64,000 nt of DNA from Sequoia sempervirens (lineage: Eukaryota; Streptophyta; Pinopsida; Cupressales; Cupressaceae), in assembly GCA_007258455.2 (NCBI GenBank), contig VDFB02000003.1, forward strand, positions 42,287,986 to 42,351,985, read 5' to 3'. Each line of letters begins with the position of its first letter. Position 1 is the stretch's first letter. The notes under the pieces were generated by a model. The model was given only the letters and a program-made list of their open reading frames with translations, was not told the DNA's origin and ran no database searches. The position numbers were made by a program, and so were the translations under genes. Shown piece by piece: positions 34,432 through 47,600 of this stretch.

Positions 34432-35365
34432 ATGATGGTGAAGCAAATTGATTACCCTAGATTTGATGGAAAAAATTATGCATTTTGGAAGACAAAGATG
34501 GAGTGATATCTAGCATGCCAAGGATATGAGATAAAAAGTTCTTATAAGATTGCATACACTCCACTTGCAAATGGTCTGAGCACAATTGATGAGAACAAGG
34601 AACATGAGGTAAATGCTAAGGAAAAGTTTATTATTACAAATAGTCTTTCATATTATAAATTGGTTAAAGTTATGAATCTTAAGTCTGTTGAAGAAGTTTG
34701 GGATAAGCTTGAAAGTATATATGAAGGAGATGAAAAGGTCAAACAAGAAAAGTTGCAAAATCTAAAGGCACAATTTGAGACTATGTAAATTTACGAAGAT
34801 GAAACAATTACAACCTACATATAGAGGGTTGATGAATTGGTAAGTGCTATGAGAGGTCTTGGTGCACAAGTTAAAAAGACTAGGGTGGTAAAGAAAGTTC
34901 TTAGAACTCTTCTTGATGCTTATAGTGAAAAGGTATCTTTTATTGAGGAAGTTTCAAATTTTAATACTTATTCTAGAGATTAGTTGATTGGTACACTAAC
35001 TTCTTTTGAGATGAGAAAGCTTTGTTTAAAGAATGGTACAAAAGTGGTGATTTCTTTTAAGGATGGAAAATCAAAAGATTTAGATGAAGATGATCTTGAT
35101 GATGTGGAAGCTAACTTTGTGAGAAAGACAAAAAAGGGCACTGGTTAGTCCAAAGGTAAACTACCTTTCAAATGTTTTAGTTGTGGTGATATAGGTCATT
35201 ATGCTTCTAGATGTCCAAAAAGAGCCACAAATAATAAGAATAAGGAAAACAAAGGAAAGATGATTAAAATAGCTTATTATGTTAGAGAAGAGTTGGAATT
35301 TTTGATGATGAATCTAAGTATGGAGATTTTGATGATAATGAATGCTTGTTCTTAGCTATAAAATA
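34432..35365 (+). pseudogene. gag remnant of element B
   Basis: A Gag frame from ATG 34432 has Phe-Asp-Gly-Lys-Asn-Tyr-X-X-Trp-Lys near its start. Stops occur at about 34504, 34786 and 34822. A complete CCHC zinc knuckle (Cys-X2-Cys-X4-His-X4-Cys) is kept at 35173-35214. Gag would package element RNA through this motif. Confidence 0.85.
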
Positions 35366-35850
35366 AGAATCTAGTTCTGCTAACTCTGAAAGTTGTGTGA
35401 AGGAAAGTGATCTGGAGAAGAAGGATAAGGTTGAAGGTACTTTGGTATCTACTTTTCATGTTAAAGAGGATAAGAATTATTGGGTTGTTGATAGTGGCTG
35501 CTCTAATCACATGACTGGAGACAAAATTAAGTTTTTTAAGCTTGAAAAATATGATGGAGGATTAATTAAATTTGGATATGATTCAAGAGCTAATATTTGT
35601 GGAATAGGTTCAATCAATTTTGATGGAAAGCATAATACTGAAAAATGTTTACTATGTTAAGGGACTAAGGCATAATATTTTGAGTGTTGGACAAATGTGT
35701 AGCAAAGGATATAATCTTGTGTTTAAGGATGAAACATGTGAGATCAGAAAAGGGTTTGGAAATGTGATTACTGCTGGTAAGAGAATAGATGAAACCATTT
35801 ATCAACTTAATGGTGCTGATGGACATTGCTTTATGTCTTAGATTAGTGAC
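35366..35850 (+). pseudogene. Protease remnant of element B
   Basis: Frame 35397-35660 carries Trp-Val-Val-Asp-Ser-Gly-Cys (catalytic Asp at 35490-35492) and Asn-His-Met-Thr-Gly. Unlike element A the active-site triad is intact. The frame shifts near 35650 into the overlapping 35620-35841 frame, which holds the Leu-Arg-His-Asn-Ile-Leu-Ser-Val-Gly-Gln block. Confidence 0.85.
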
Positions 35851-36740
35851 AATTGGTTATGGCACCATAGGATGTGTCACATGAATTTTGATAATTTGTC
35901 AATAATCAATTCAGTTCATGCAGTAAGAGATCTACCAAGAATCACAAAGCCTATCAATGTTGTTTATGAGAGCTGTCAGTTTGGAAAAAAAACAAGGAGT
36001 AGTTTCAAAGGAAAGGAACAATATGCTACCAAACTACTAGAATTAGTACATACAGATATTTGTGGTCCTACAAGGGTGAAAATTCTTCAAGGTGACAGGT
36101 ATTTTGTGCTTTTGATTGATGATTATTTTAGAATGACACAAGCTACTTTTCTTAGAGAAAAATATTATGCACTAGATAAATTAAAGGCATTTAAAGGTAT
36201 GGTTGAGAATGAAATGGATCTGAAAATGAAATGCTTGAGATCTAAAAAAGGTGGTGAATTTCCCTCCAATAAGTTTAACATGTTTTGTGAAGTTCATGGC
36301 ATAAAGAGGCATTTTGTCTTCCCCTAGAACTCCTCAGCAAAATGGAGTTGTTGAAAGGAAAAACTAGACTATTCAAGAAGTTACAAGGACTATGATGAAA
36401 GAGGAGAATCTACCATAAGTCCACTAGAGAGAAGCTATTCATACTGCTATTTACATACTTAATAGAGTTCAAGCTAAAGCTAACAACGCAAAGACTCCCT
36501 ATGAGCTATGGTATGGAAGGATTCCTACTATGAAGTGCTTTAGAGTATTTGGAAGAAAATGTTATATCAAAATAGATGAAGAAAAATTAGGAAAGTTTGA
36601 TGCAAGGTCTGATGAAGGTATCTTCCTTGGATTTTCTACTAAAATAAAATCTTACAGATGTTACAACAAAAGGCTTAAAAGATTGTTGAAAGTGAAAATG
36701 TTAAGGTTGATGAAAAATTGTAGAATTCAATTGTAGTAGA
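35851..36740 (+). pseudogene. Integrase remnant of element B
   Basis: Frame 35872-36327 holds the core. The first Asp is kept (His-Thr-Asp-Ile-Cys-Gly), but the second reads Ser-Lys-Lys-Gly-Gly-Glu-Phe, where a Lys replaces the catalytic Asp. A frame change at about 36326 precedes the block with the catalytic Glu (Asn-Gly-Val-Val-Glu-Arg-Lys), which is present. Later sequence (36530-36736) has the Lys-Cys-Phe-Arg-Val-Phe-Gly block. Confidence 0.85.
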
Positions 36741-37830
36741 TGGATATGTGTCAAATGAATCTGATTGCAGAGAAGTAGAAGAAGAAAAATCTGATGAAAA
36801 AGAAGTGTAGAATGAAGAGGAAGAAGCTCTGGAGAAGACCCCTAAGACCCCAAGTATGTGCAAAACAATCATTTCAAAGAAAAAATCATTGGAGACAAAA
36901 GGAAAGGTGTATTGACAAGAAGCAAAGCTGTTGAAGTTGAGGTAAATCTATGTTTACTCTCTAAAGTTGAACCTAAAATAGTGAGTGAAGCATGTAAATA
37001 TGAACATTAGATGAAGGAAATGGAAGAACTTATGCAGATTGAGAAAAATAAAACTTGGGAATTGGTCCCTAGACTAGAAAACAAGAACATAATTGGAACT
37101 AAGTGGGTATTCAAAAACAAGTTGAATGAGAATGGAGAAGTGGTAAGAAACAAGGCAAGACTTGTGTGTAAGGGTTACTCATAAGTGGAAGAAATAGAAT
37201 TTGAGGAGACATTTTCTCTTGTGGCTAGGATGGAAGATATCATAATGTTTTTGGCATTTGCAACACATAAAGAATTTAAAGTTTATCAGATGAATGTGAA
37301 TTCTGCTTTTCTGAATGGAGAATTGGAAGAAGAGGTTTACATGGAATAACCAAAAGGGTTTCAGTTATCAGATCAACGAGATATGGTGTAGATTGAAGAA
37401 GGAATTATATGGATTGAAGCAAGCTCCTAGAGCTTGGTATGCAAGGTTGGATATATATCTAATACAACAAGGATTCAGTAAAGGCACCATAGATAGTAAT
37501 ATTTACTTCAAAATTGAGGAAGAAAAGATCTTGATAGTATTTGTGTATGTGGATGACATTATCTTTGGTGAAAATGAAGCTATATGTAAGAAATTTTCTG
37601 AAGAGATGCAGAAAGAGTTTGAAATGTCAATGTTTGGGGAGATGAATTTCTTCCTTGGGCTACAAATCAATCAAACAGATAAAGGGATTTTCATTTCATA
37701 ATCTAAGTATGTCAAAGATATGTTGAAGAATTTTGGAATGGATGACTCCAAAATGGTATGCACTCCTATGGTGACTAGTTGTAAATTAAGAAAAAAAATA
37801 TGATTCACCTAAGGCTAATCAAAGCAAATA
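36741..37830 (+). pseudogene. Reverse transcriptase remnant of element B
   Basis: Begins with an acidic linker, then Gly-Thr-Lys-Trp-Val-Phe-Lys-Asn near 37098. The block holding the first catalytic Asp reads Met-Asn-Val-Asn, so that Asp is lost. Tyr-Gly-Leu-Lys-Gln-Ala-Pro-Arg-Ala-Trp-Tyr follows (about 37408). Tyr-Val-Asp-Asp lies at 37546-37557. Stops at about 37181 and 37348 interrupt it. Confidence 0.9.
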
Positions 37831-38496
37831 TAGATCTATGATTGGTGGACTTCTATATCTAACTGCTTCTAGACCAGATATTATGCATGCAGTTTGTCTT
37901 GTGGCTAGATTTCAAGAAGATCCTTAAGAAACACATGTTTCAACAGTGAAGAGGATATTCAGATATTTAAGAGGAACTCCAAATTATGGCTTGTGGTATC
38001 CTAAGGATATCAATTTCACATTAAGTGCTTATATAGATGCAACTTGGGTTGGTTGTGTTGATGACAAAAAAAGTACAAGTGGCGGTGCATTCTTTCTTAG
38101 ATGTAGATTGGTGTCATGGTTGAGTAAGAAGAAAGATTCAATTTCCTTATCCACTACAGAGGCTGAGTATATTGCAACAATATCATGCTGTAAACAAGTT
38201 TTGTGGATGAGATAGACATTGAAGGATATCAAAGTAGTATATATGATGAGTCTATATCTATCTTTTGTTATAATACAAGTGCAATTAAAATTTTAAAGAA
38301 TCTAGTGATACATTCAAGGACAAAGCATATATCAATTAGGTATCACTTTTTGAGAGAGAAGGTTATGGAGAATGAGGTGAAGCTTGAGTATGTACCTAAA
38401 AAGGATCAGATTGCTAACATATTTACTAAGGCTCTTCCTAAGGATACTTTTGACTATCTTTGGGAGAAGTTGGGGTTATTGCCCCTCCTCTTTTGA
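37831..38496 (+). pseudogene. RNase H remnant of element B
   Basis: Shows Ser-Met-Ile-Gly-Gly-Leu-Leu-Tyr-Leu, then Ala-Tyr-Ile-Asp-Ala-Thr-Trp, Lys-Ser-Thr-Ser-Gly-Gly, and Leu-Ser-Thr-Thr-Glu-Ala-Glu-Tyr. It ends in a TGA at 38494-38496, the probable original end of pol. Confidence 0.9.
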
Positions 38497-38888
38497 ACTA
38501 GATGCATATGGAGGTGCATCAGTCCACTGGATCTATGGATCTATCTCTTTTCTGGACTAATGTTCGTGGCTACCTCTCAGGGGGAGTAGGTAGTATCATG
38601 TGTTGTCATTGAGTTGTTGATTTGTTTGGGTGTACTCCTAAGGGGGGTGTTCAAAGTAGGTAATTTGGTTCTATGTCAAAGGGGGAGAATACTACAATTT
38701 TTTTTTTTCCTTTTCCATTGATGTCAAAGGGGGAGAAAGTATCATGTGAAAAAAGTTTATCTACTTAGGGGGAGAGTGTGCAAGAATGTTGTGTAGGCTA
38801 TCTAATCTAAAAAAAGAGGAGAATGTTTGTATGATATCTTTGATGGTTTTTCACATCTTGTGTTGCCATCAATGACAAAGGGAGAGAT
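38497..38888 (+). other. 3' untranslated region with repeated polypurine tracts
   Basis: Four or five copies of an AAAGGGGGAGA-like tract occur, three preceded by GATGTC or TATGTC. The last, GGGAGAGAT, abuts the 3' LTR and is the priming polypurine tract. Element C has the same arrangement. Confidence 0.7.
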
Positions 38889-40528
38889 TGTTGCAAGTAT
38901 GAAGGTGTTGTAATTGATGTCAATAGGAATTCTAATTGATCGATGTTGTCATTGTTGCCAACTATGTGTTAAGGAAGTTGTTGCATGATGAAGATGTTGA
39001 GGATATTGAGAAAAAGAGGAAAACAGGTTGTTGTAGGTTGTGCATGTGTAGTTGAGATATTGAGGAAGTGTTTTGAGTATATGGAGCTATATTTTTATTT
39101 TAGTGTATGAAGATGAGTTGAAATGAAGTAATGAGCTGAGATGATGTCTTTGGTACTTGGTTTCCAAGTTCTTTTGAGAAAATTTGATAGACCGAGTAAA
39201 TTGTGTTGTGTAAGTGTTTAGAGTGTGCTTTGATATTGTGCTCCACATTTCTTCTATGTTGATTCTATGCTTGTGTGGATACGATATTTTTTTCATGGTT
39301 TTCAAAGGTTTTTATATTCAAAATTTGGGTTTCTGGATCATTGTATAGTGAGAGATATTTTCACCAGTGTGTGAACCAGTTTTCAGTGATGTTATCTATG
39401 GTTTGCGAGAAATGTATTTTCTCCATGTTTCTCTATTGTTCAGCTTCAAGTTGTGTGGATTTGGGAAGTTTCTTATAATGTTTGTATCTTTTAGTATTCA
39501 AGGTTTTACTTGATTTGGTACAATACAAAATGAGTTTCATATGATAGTGTGTGAATAAGGTTTACTAGTTGTTCTAAGATGAAGTATTTGTATGATGCAA
39601 GCTTGGATGAAGTTTTTGATGAATCTTAAGTAGTTCATGGATTATTCAAGATCGTGTTCAAGTGAAATTTGTTGTTTTTAAGTTTCAGATTGATTTAAGG
39701 AAGTGTGTACTTAATGTTTATGGTGTTTAAAATGGGTATTGACTAACCTTGTGTTAGCACTACATGTGAAGTTTATGGAAGCATGTTGAGGTGTGTTGGA
39801 ATCTATTTGGGTCCTAATTAAGTATTTATATGGGTAACCTTCATTCATATCCATCACGGGAATGTTTTGGTGCCGATGTATTTTGAATTTGTAAGTGTAA
39901 CAAATAGTTGCTGACATTGGAGAAGGTTTTCAAGGTTGAGGTTGATATAAATAAGAGTGGTGATGTGATATTCAAGAGAGAAGAAAGATAGATGCGAGAT
40001 CGATGAAAGTGATGTGTGTGATGCAAATTTGAGTAGAGTAGTGTGAATTTCAAGTGTTTGGATTCTTGAAAGCAGTGAGTTGAAGGTGTCTAAAATTATT
40101 CAAGCAAGACTGCAAAAGTGTTGGAGAAATTGTGGTGAATTCCTTATTGCATTGAGAAAGTGTTCTCTATGTAAAATTTCTCTTCTATCTTCTTATATTT
40201 CTTTCTATGGTAGTGAGCCCTGGCTGTGAGCCTTTCTGGCCAGTGTGTCCTATTCTAGCAGTGAGCCCTGGTACCGATTTTTCAATTACTTATATTGTGA
40301 GCTAATCCTCACCATAGTTTTTCCCTTATAGGGTTTTCCATGTAAATTTGGCGTTCTCTTGTGTATGGTGTTCTTATTTTAGTTTTTGTTATCTGCATTT
40401 CATCTTTAATCACTTTAAAAGAATAAGGGTTTAACAAATGCATGTGGATCTGATTATTGTTGAGGGTTTTGAAGTTTTAATTTGCTACAATTGATTCACC
40501 CTCCCTCTCAGTTGTCTTGTTCGTTCAA
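38889..40528 (+). repeat. 3' LTR of element B
   Basis: 1640 bp, TGTTGCAAG...TTCAATA (ancestral CA changed to TA). It is uninterrupted and serves as the reference for the 131-bp duplication in the 5' LTR. Confidence 0.93.
39946..39953 (+). promoter_or_regulatory. TATA box of element B LTR
   Basis: TATAAATA, conserved in both LTR copies (also 33826-33833). Confidence 0.6.
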
Positions 40529-40533
40529 TAGAT

Positions 40534-41030
40534 ATTCCACATTATAATAATTTATGATTCATTAAATGTTAGTAGATGTGTGGATGGAAAATTTTGTTTA
40601 ATGTTGTGATTATTTATTTGTTTGCTAATTTAATTATATTTGGACTAAATAACTCTTGTAAGCATCATATTTAGTAGTGGGATTATGTACATTATAGTTT
40701 TTATTTGAGGATGAATAATAGTGTATCAATTGAAACTATAGGTTACATTATTTTATCTATAGAGGTTGGTCCAAAAGTATAAATTTTATGTCATATTATT
40801 CCTAATTTAGATATATTTTTTATTTTTCTTGGTGGACAATGGATATAATAGTTCAAGAAATGTTTTCTATGTTACATCAATGTCTTAAGCATGTTCATGA
40901 TGGCAAAGTCATTAAAGTTGATGGAGATCAATATAACCCTTTATTTCCATTGAGTTATTTTAATTTGGATATTTTGATTTAGACAACTCAAGAAGATCCT
41001 TGTGAAAATAAAGATAATTTGCACAATACA
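40534..41030 (+). pseudogene. Ty3/gypsy protease-region remnant
   Basis: Frames around 40770-41010 read Val-Gly-Pro-Lys-Val, His-Ile-Ile-Pro-Asn-Leu, then Leu-Gly-Gly-Gln-Trp-Ile (family: Leu-Gly-Arg-Pro-Trp-Ile) and, after a frameshift, Met-Leu-His-Gln-Cys-Leu-Lys with Asp-Gly-Lys-Val-Ile-Lys-Val. This matches the C-terminal half of plant gypsy retropepsin-like proteins. The catalytic Asp part is missing. Element B inserted into this older element. Confidence 0.55.
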
Positions 41031-43612
41031 TACATGTTCTTTAAAGAATATCAATTACATGAAAATTTAGAAAAAAAAACTAATTTATTAGACCTAATGA
41101 GCCTATAGTAGTAATTTTTTTTTTTTTTAATGTAGCACCTTGTTTTAAAATGCATAATGAAAATAAAAATGCCTAAAGAAACTTAAGTTTTAAAACCTAC
41201 AATTAATGTGTATTGGGATTGGATATAATTATGCCTTTAAGATAGAATTATAAGCAACCCATAATTCATGAACCAATAAAAAATGAAAATAAAAATTTCC
41301 TTAAGGAGATTTTTTTTTTTTTTTACAACTAGATCTTTTACATAGATTCCAAATAAATATTTACAGATAAATAAGAGAAAATATAAATATAAAGATACCT
41401 TCCAATAAAAAAGAACAATATGTAAATAAAATAGAATTAATCATTCCACTTCACTATAGCATATTTGTCAAAGGTTCTACCATATGAAGTGACGAGAGAT
41501 TAGTTCTAGATAATAATGAGACACTTATTTTTCATGATGGTGGGTTAGTGGCAGTAGATTCTCCATAGATTTTTAGTTGAGACTAATCTTTTGAGCCTTC
41601 TTATGTTTTATTTATTTAAGTTTTTTTTTTTTCTCAATGGGTTTAAAATAATGCAAAGTATGAAATACTGGAAATAACTCTTATCATGTTGATCAACTAC
41701 ATACATTATTATATACATTTGTTTTCTTTATGTTTTTATTTACTTGGCCTTTATGAATAAGACATGATTTTTGTTCTTCTCCTTTATATATTATATTGTC
41801 TCATGTTGCCTTTTAATTGGACCTTTATTTAAGCCTTTCTTGTTATTATTCTTTTTCTATCATTCACATTTCACCTTCTATATTATGTTTTATGTTATAT
41901 TTCATGTCTTTCATGTATTATTCTTTTCCACTTGAGGGATATATCTTTTGTGTTCATTATCCTCTTCTACTTTGATGATTTTTTTACTTTCATGCATATT
42001 CTCATGCTTTAAAAGTTTATAATGTTTACACATTAAGATTACATGCTTAATAATAATATATGTTTATTCTTTTATGATATCAACTTATGATTTTAACATG
42101 TTAACTTATTCCCATCCTAATTAGATCTAATGATTATTTTGCATTCTTATGATTATTCTTATCATATCATCTACTTACACATGTTTTATCGATATTTATC
42201 ATGATATAATATTGCATTGCCTCATGTTTAATGTATTATAGCCATCATATAAGGAATCAAAATTTTCTATATATTTTTGTTTATTCTCATATATCATTGT
42301 CTCATTAATTACTTATCACATAATATTGTTTAGGACACTCATTCAAAATTTCACACCTTATATTATATTTCTAATTTTCTTCTTTACTCATTTATTTGCA
42401 TCTTCTATATGCAACTAGCTAGATGAGGTTTAATATATCATTTATGTTATTTCATGGTTATGGTTACATTGAATCTCCATATCTTCTACACCATTTACTC
42501 ATGGTTATAGTGGCCCAAGGGATACCCTTCACTAAGCTTGTTTAGTTATAATGACATATTGGAAGTGCCATCTTTGATATTGCAAGGATGACTATAATGT
42601 TAATTTTAAGGATCTTGTAGCTCCTACTTTGATAATTAAAATAATTAAATTTGTTTCAGATATTAGTGTCTTTGAATCATATTTTCTTTTAAAGAAAAAA
42701 ATACATTTATTTTTTGTACATAATTTGAGATTGTTCACATTGTTAAGAAATTATGTTAGCGTTTATAAACTTAAATTTCTTGATAGATGCTAAATTCAAG
42801 AGTTTTGATAAAGCATTAATTATAAGGAGAATATACTGTTAAAGAGATATACTTATTCATATCCTTATATACCTATCTCTAAAATACTTTTCTTACATAT
42901 TAATTGATTCATTTACATTGACATGAATTTTCATAATAGTTCAAATACAAATCTATACAAGTTATTAAATATTTATGAGATTTAATTAAAATATTATTAT
43001 TATATTAGATTGAATAATAAAGAATAAATAAATACATAAATATTTAAATATAGTAATCAACCAGAAAACATAAATTTATAGTGGGGAAAATCATATGATG
43101 AAAAACCACAAAGCATAATTATTAACAAAAACTTGCATATTTATTTGTATACTTATAGACACAAGAACTTCATCTCCTTCCAAATGAAATCACATAAATC
43201 TCTAATGTAAAGTAAATATTTTAATATTGACAATTAAAAATTATCCCCTAATAATTAACCCCAATGGGAATCCCTTAAATGTAAGGAAATAAGGTAGGAA
43301 ACACCCTTTCAAGTTACCATAAGGATAATGCAATAGAATTTATTTTATTGACCCCTATTAGGTATCTGCCTTCTAATATTGTTTTTAAGCATCTCACATG
43401 TTAGATCCCATTTCCAGTTTGTGGGTTATGAAGGGATTTTTGCTCCTTCCTAGTGTATGATTTTTTTAGCATGCAACTTCTTCAATTAGACATTATTTTT
43501 TACTATGGTTGGGGTATCAAATAAGGATTCTCTCCCCTGAGTTAGATAATGATATGTCATGGATAATTATTCAAATAAGGATAAAAAGGTTTTCCTACAT
43601 TTGCATTATAAG
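41031..43612. other. AT-rich stretch without a recognised gene
   Basis: Very AT-rich with long T runs (41112-41129, 41311-41324, 41622-41632). I see no domain or paired repeat. Confidence 0.6.
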
Positions 43613-43749
43613 CCCATACGCAAGTTAAGGATGTGGAGTGCAATGAAGGGGTTAGGCATAGTGTAGGTTTGGTTGGTTTCCCATACCCAAGTCAAGGATG
43701 TGTGGAGTGCAGTGAAGGGGATAGGCATAGTGTAGGTTTGGTTGGTTTT
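43613..43749. repeat. Two-copy tandem repeat of about 68 bp
   Basis: CCCATAC...GGTTTGGTTGG occurs twice in succession (43613-43679 and 43680-43749), with a 2-bp length difference and few substitutions. Confidence 0.9.
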
Positions 43750-44965
43750 TTCAGTGGTAGTTTGGTAGTAGGTATGTTGTATATCAAATTTTCTAGTAGC
43801 TATTGCATTTCCCTTGTTTAAATTTTTAGGCCATTTCAAAACTTGATCTTTTATTGTTGCTATTTTGTGTTGGTCAACTATTATTCCATTCATGTTGTTT
43901 TTATAAAGGATTTTGGAGCTTGCTAAAACATATTTACCCTTTAATACAATAAATAGTATTAATTAATATCAAAACAAATATTTTTTATACTAATAAATTT
44001 ATCAATTAACTAAATGTTTTGTATAATATACTAAAAGCATATTTATATTAGAGATTTTAAATATTTATTTTAGGCTTATTTATCAATACATAGACCTCTA
44101 ATAAATATTATACGATAACATTCATCATTAATCTTTAGAGGAGGAATATATTGACATTTTATATTGGAAAAGAAAGCGATTTTCCTTAGTTATGCACATG
44201 ATTTAGTTACAAACATTCAATATGGATAAGATATATGCTAGGAAAAATATCACATATTTTAGACTACATGATAAACTCTTTATCATAATTTAGATTCCAA
44301 TTTCTTAATGATGCGTGAAAACATGTATTATAAATTTCTTATTGGATTTCTGGCTTCCTCAAGTTATTTGCATATTATCTATAGGATTTTTATACAATAC
44401 AATGCTTTAAAAATAGAAGAAGAAACATAGAGGAAGATATTACATAATACTCATAGGTCTTATATATAGCACAATAGTTTATCCCTCTGAGGTGGCATTA
44501 TCATGCAATATTCCATCAATGATAACTTGTTAAAGGATGACATTATTTTTAATTTAAATAATTTGTCACTCCATAGAGGTTTTATAAAAAAACTACCATC
44601 TAATCATTGGTTTGAAAAAATTGGAGAGCAATATCACTACTTAGAAATTATTCTCATATGAACTATCCATGAACTTAAATGTTCTTTGATGTCAAACAAA
44701 AAATTTAGAAAGATAAGCACAACTTTGGTTAGATCAAAATCATCCAATAATCTCATAATCCATATTATTTTTTTTGTTTTTTGTTGCACTTCTATATTCA
44801 ACCTTTATGGATGATAAGAACTAGAATAGGTTAAATTTTAATTACTTTGTATGATAACACTTGTCATAAATTTAAAGATACAACTATAAGTGGATTTTAT
44901 CTCAAAAAAATCACTTTGTCAACATCACAATAACCATATATACCTTATTATAATTATAGTTGTAG
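43750..44965. other. AT-rich stretch without a recognised gene
   Basis: Nothing identifiable. It ends at the 5' edge of element D. Confidence 0.6.
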
Positions 44966-46108
44966 TATCGTAAATTGTCACCAATAACAATTTGACACTA
45001 GGTTTGACACTCTATTTTGTGTGTATGATTAAAGTATGCTCATGATATGATTGTTTCAAGAACTAATTAAGAAAATATGTTAATTCTCTGACAATTGGAA
45101 TTTTTGGAGCAAAAAGGCCCAAGAACTAGTGCAGGGCACTAGGGTATTGAATATGAGTTTTTAAAAGTTTCAAATTTAAATGTCAACCTTTGGTGTCTTG
45201 AAAATTGGACCTTCTCATCCTCATATGTAAACAACTCTTTCTCTCTCATTTGCACATTATGAAAACATGTGCAACTTCTTTATAAAAATTATTTCTCTCT
45301 ATCTCTCTCTATTCTTCTCTACATGATTTCTAAAGCTCTCTATTTGTGAAGAAAATTTGGTTATGTACACTAACCCTTGTAGGTATTCAAATAAACATGT
45401 TCCTTCTTCATCAAATCCTTGTGGAAACTTCATTATATGCTATCACTCCAACAAGGATTTCACACATAAGGTAATTCTAATATTGCATGTTATTTCATTT
45501 ATAGTAGTCTTTATCAATTTTTATTCCTCTACCCCCCAAGGGCACACACTCTTTATTTTCACTATCATTTTTGTTATGGAGGTGGGTCCAACACCAACAC
45601 AAGGGTTGAATTAGGCAATATCCTTTACAACACAACCATTTTCCCTCTTTTATGTGTGCAAATCTAAATCTAGAACTTTTCGATAGAGAGAAGCTATAGG
45701 AGGACAAAGTGAACTATAACAAAGATTATCATAAACACATTTGAATTGTACAAAACCCTAGGGAAAAGGCACCCAGTGTTGGTGTCCATCCATTTTTTCC
45801 TCTTTTTTATGGTAGGTTCTCCTCTATCTACGCTACTTAGATATGCATTTTTTTATCTAAATTTTTATATCAGCCTACGTAATTATTTGTTTCTTCAGAT
45901 TAAAGTTTGTATCACCTAGGTTAATAAATCACATTTTATCAATATTATCTCTTTGCAATAATGGAACAAAACCCAAGAAACTTGTCTCTTCTTTGAGGAA
46001 GTTAGCCAAGTATAACACATTTGTTGGTTTGTGTTCCAATGTTTAGTTGAGAAATGATGGATCTTGGTTAATCTACTAGTTAGTCTAGATCCCATTTCAC
46101 ATTAAACA
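44966..46108 (+). repeat. 5' LTR of element D
   Basis: Shares the run from AAATTGTCACC to TCTACTAGTTAGTCTA and a TAAACA end with the 3' LTR. Both contain the words AACTAGTGCAGGGCACTAGGG or its close variant at equal positions. Confidence 0.88.
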
Positions 46109-47229
46109 TTTTGGTGAGCTCGAAATTCTTGCAAACTTATTTACATTTTTTGTTATGTTTGATTATTTGATTAATTGATTAGATATTTATATTGCATATT
46201 TTATGCATTTCTACTGTTATTCCTTTCTATTGCATACTTTATTAATCTTAACTAGTCTAAAAGGAAAAAGAAATTGAATAAAAAAACACAAAATAAAAAC
46301 CAAACCTCCTTTCTTCTAACATATCATCATCATATACATCTTTTCATCACCTTATTTCATTCCAAAATTACCTTCTAAAAATATTCTCTTATTTTCTGAC
46401 ATCATTGATATATATTTCTTTATGTGCCTTTGGTAGCCCTTCAAGTGATGATCAAGCTTAGGCCTATTACTCTCCCAAGATTTGTCCTACACATGAGGAT
46501 ATTTTGGCGTAAGGAGTATAACCATTGATACTTTTCTTAATATCACTTTACCTACCCTTCATCCAAATACCCTTCCTTCTGGCAATGTGAAATGCATAGA
46601 TGACAAATCTAAATTCACATCTAATCTTCCAATGATAGATAAAGTCAATATAATTTATATTTTTTATTTCCACAAAGAACTTTTCAAACCTAATATTTTT
46701 TTTCATCTTTATTTTGATTTTCCTCAACCATAAGATAATCCTATGCTCAATGTTTGAGGTGTTCTAAACTTTACAAAACAACTTAAAAAAATAATCTTTA
46801 TCAAAATGTTTCACAAAAAACTCATTATCATGTAGTTTCTCACACAGACAATACTAAAAAAATAATATAAACGCCAATTGTTCCCACTTCTATTCTTCTT
46901 CTTCAACCTTTTATTCCTACCACACCTTGTCTTCCTTAGTATGTGGGTAAATAGTATGACCTTGTTGAGTAGCTTTGTGCTACTGCTAAGATCTCACTTT
47001 ATTAATTGAAACAAACTTTACCTATGTATCACAAGATGCTCCAAGGGAACTTATGAAAGATAGTTGTACCAAATTCTTGTTATGATGAATGATGTATCAG
47101 TCTTGTTAGATTGTATGCATGTAACAAACTTAGATATTGTATTCCACCAACATGAGTTACCTTCTTTTGATATTCAACAACAACATGGTGCTCTTATGAA
47201 TCTAGTCATTATTAATCAAAATGGAATAA
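46109..47229 (+). pseudogene. Internal 5' region of element D, possible gag remnant
   Basis: Follows the LTR with TTTTGGTGAGCTCG, a doubtful primer site. The rest is pyrimidine-rich with no gag motif. Frame 47064-47303 overlaps its end and leads toward the protease segment. Confidence 0.3.
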
Positions 47230-47600
47230 AGCATACTCTAGACTCGATAATGGATCAGGCCTTAATGTTTATAGCATTGACCTATTACATAAGATTGATG
47301 TAGATACATCTCTCATCAAAATTGATACACTTTCTATTTGTGTCTTTGATAATGTTAGTAGGGAATCCCTAGGTTAGTCACACTACCAATTAAGGTAGGA
47401 CTAGTGACCTTGCCTAAGCTTATCCATGTCATGCCTGATACTCTTTCATATAAAATTATTCTTGGTAGATCATGGATTCATTTCATGAGGGAAGTATCAT
47501 CTACTCTTTATCATACATTGAAGTTCATTTATAAAAAATAAAATTATACAATCGAGGGTGACCCAAATCCATTAAGTTGCTTACATGTAAAAGCTAGGCC
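47230..47600 (+). pseudogene. Gypsy aspartic-protease remnant of element D
   Basis: Successive frames read Ile-Asp-Val-Asp-Thr-Ser-Leu-Ile-Lys, Phe-Asp-Asn-Val-Ser-Arg-Glu-Ser-Leu-Gly, His-Val-Met-Pro-Asp-Thr-Leu-Ser-Tyr, Leu-Gly-Arg-Ser-Trp-Ile-His and Thr-Leu-Lys-Phe. This is the order typical of the retropepsin segment of large plant gypsy elements. One stop lies in the middle. The Asp-X-Gly catalytic site upstream is not identifiable. Confidence 0.7.

Larger units (their letters stand above)
25442..40528 (+). mobile_element. Ty1/copia LTR retrotransposon B (decayed, with insertion)
   Basis: LTRs of about 1.63 kb (5', after removing the insertion) and 1.64 kb (3') flank gag, protease, integrase, RT and RNase H in copia order. 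TSD is GAGAT (25437-25441) against GATAT (40529-40533), one mismatch. Long LTRs and several AAAGGGGGAGA tracts before the 3' LTR recall SIRE-type elements. The coding region is close kin to element C, and the LTR tips are alike. Stops and frameshifts are frequent. Confidence 0.92.
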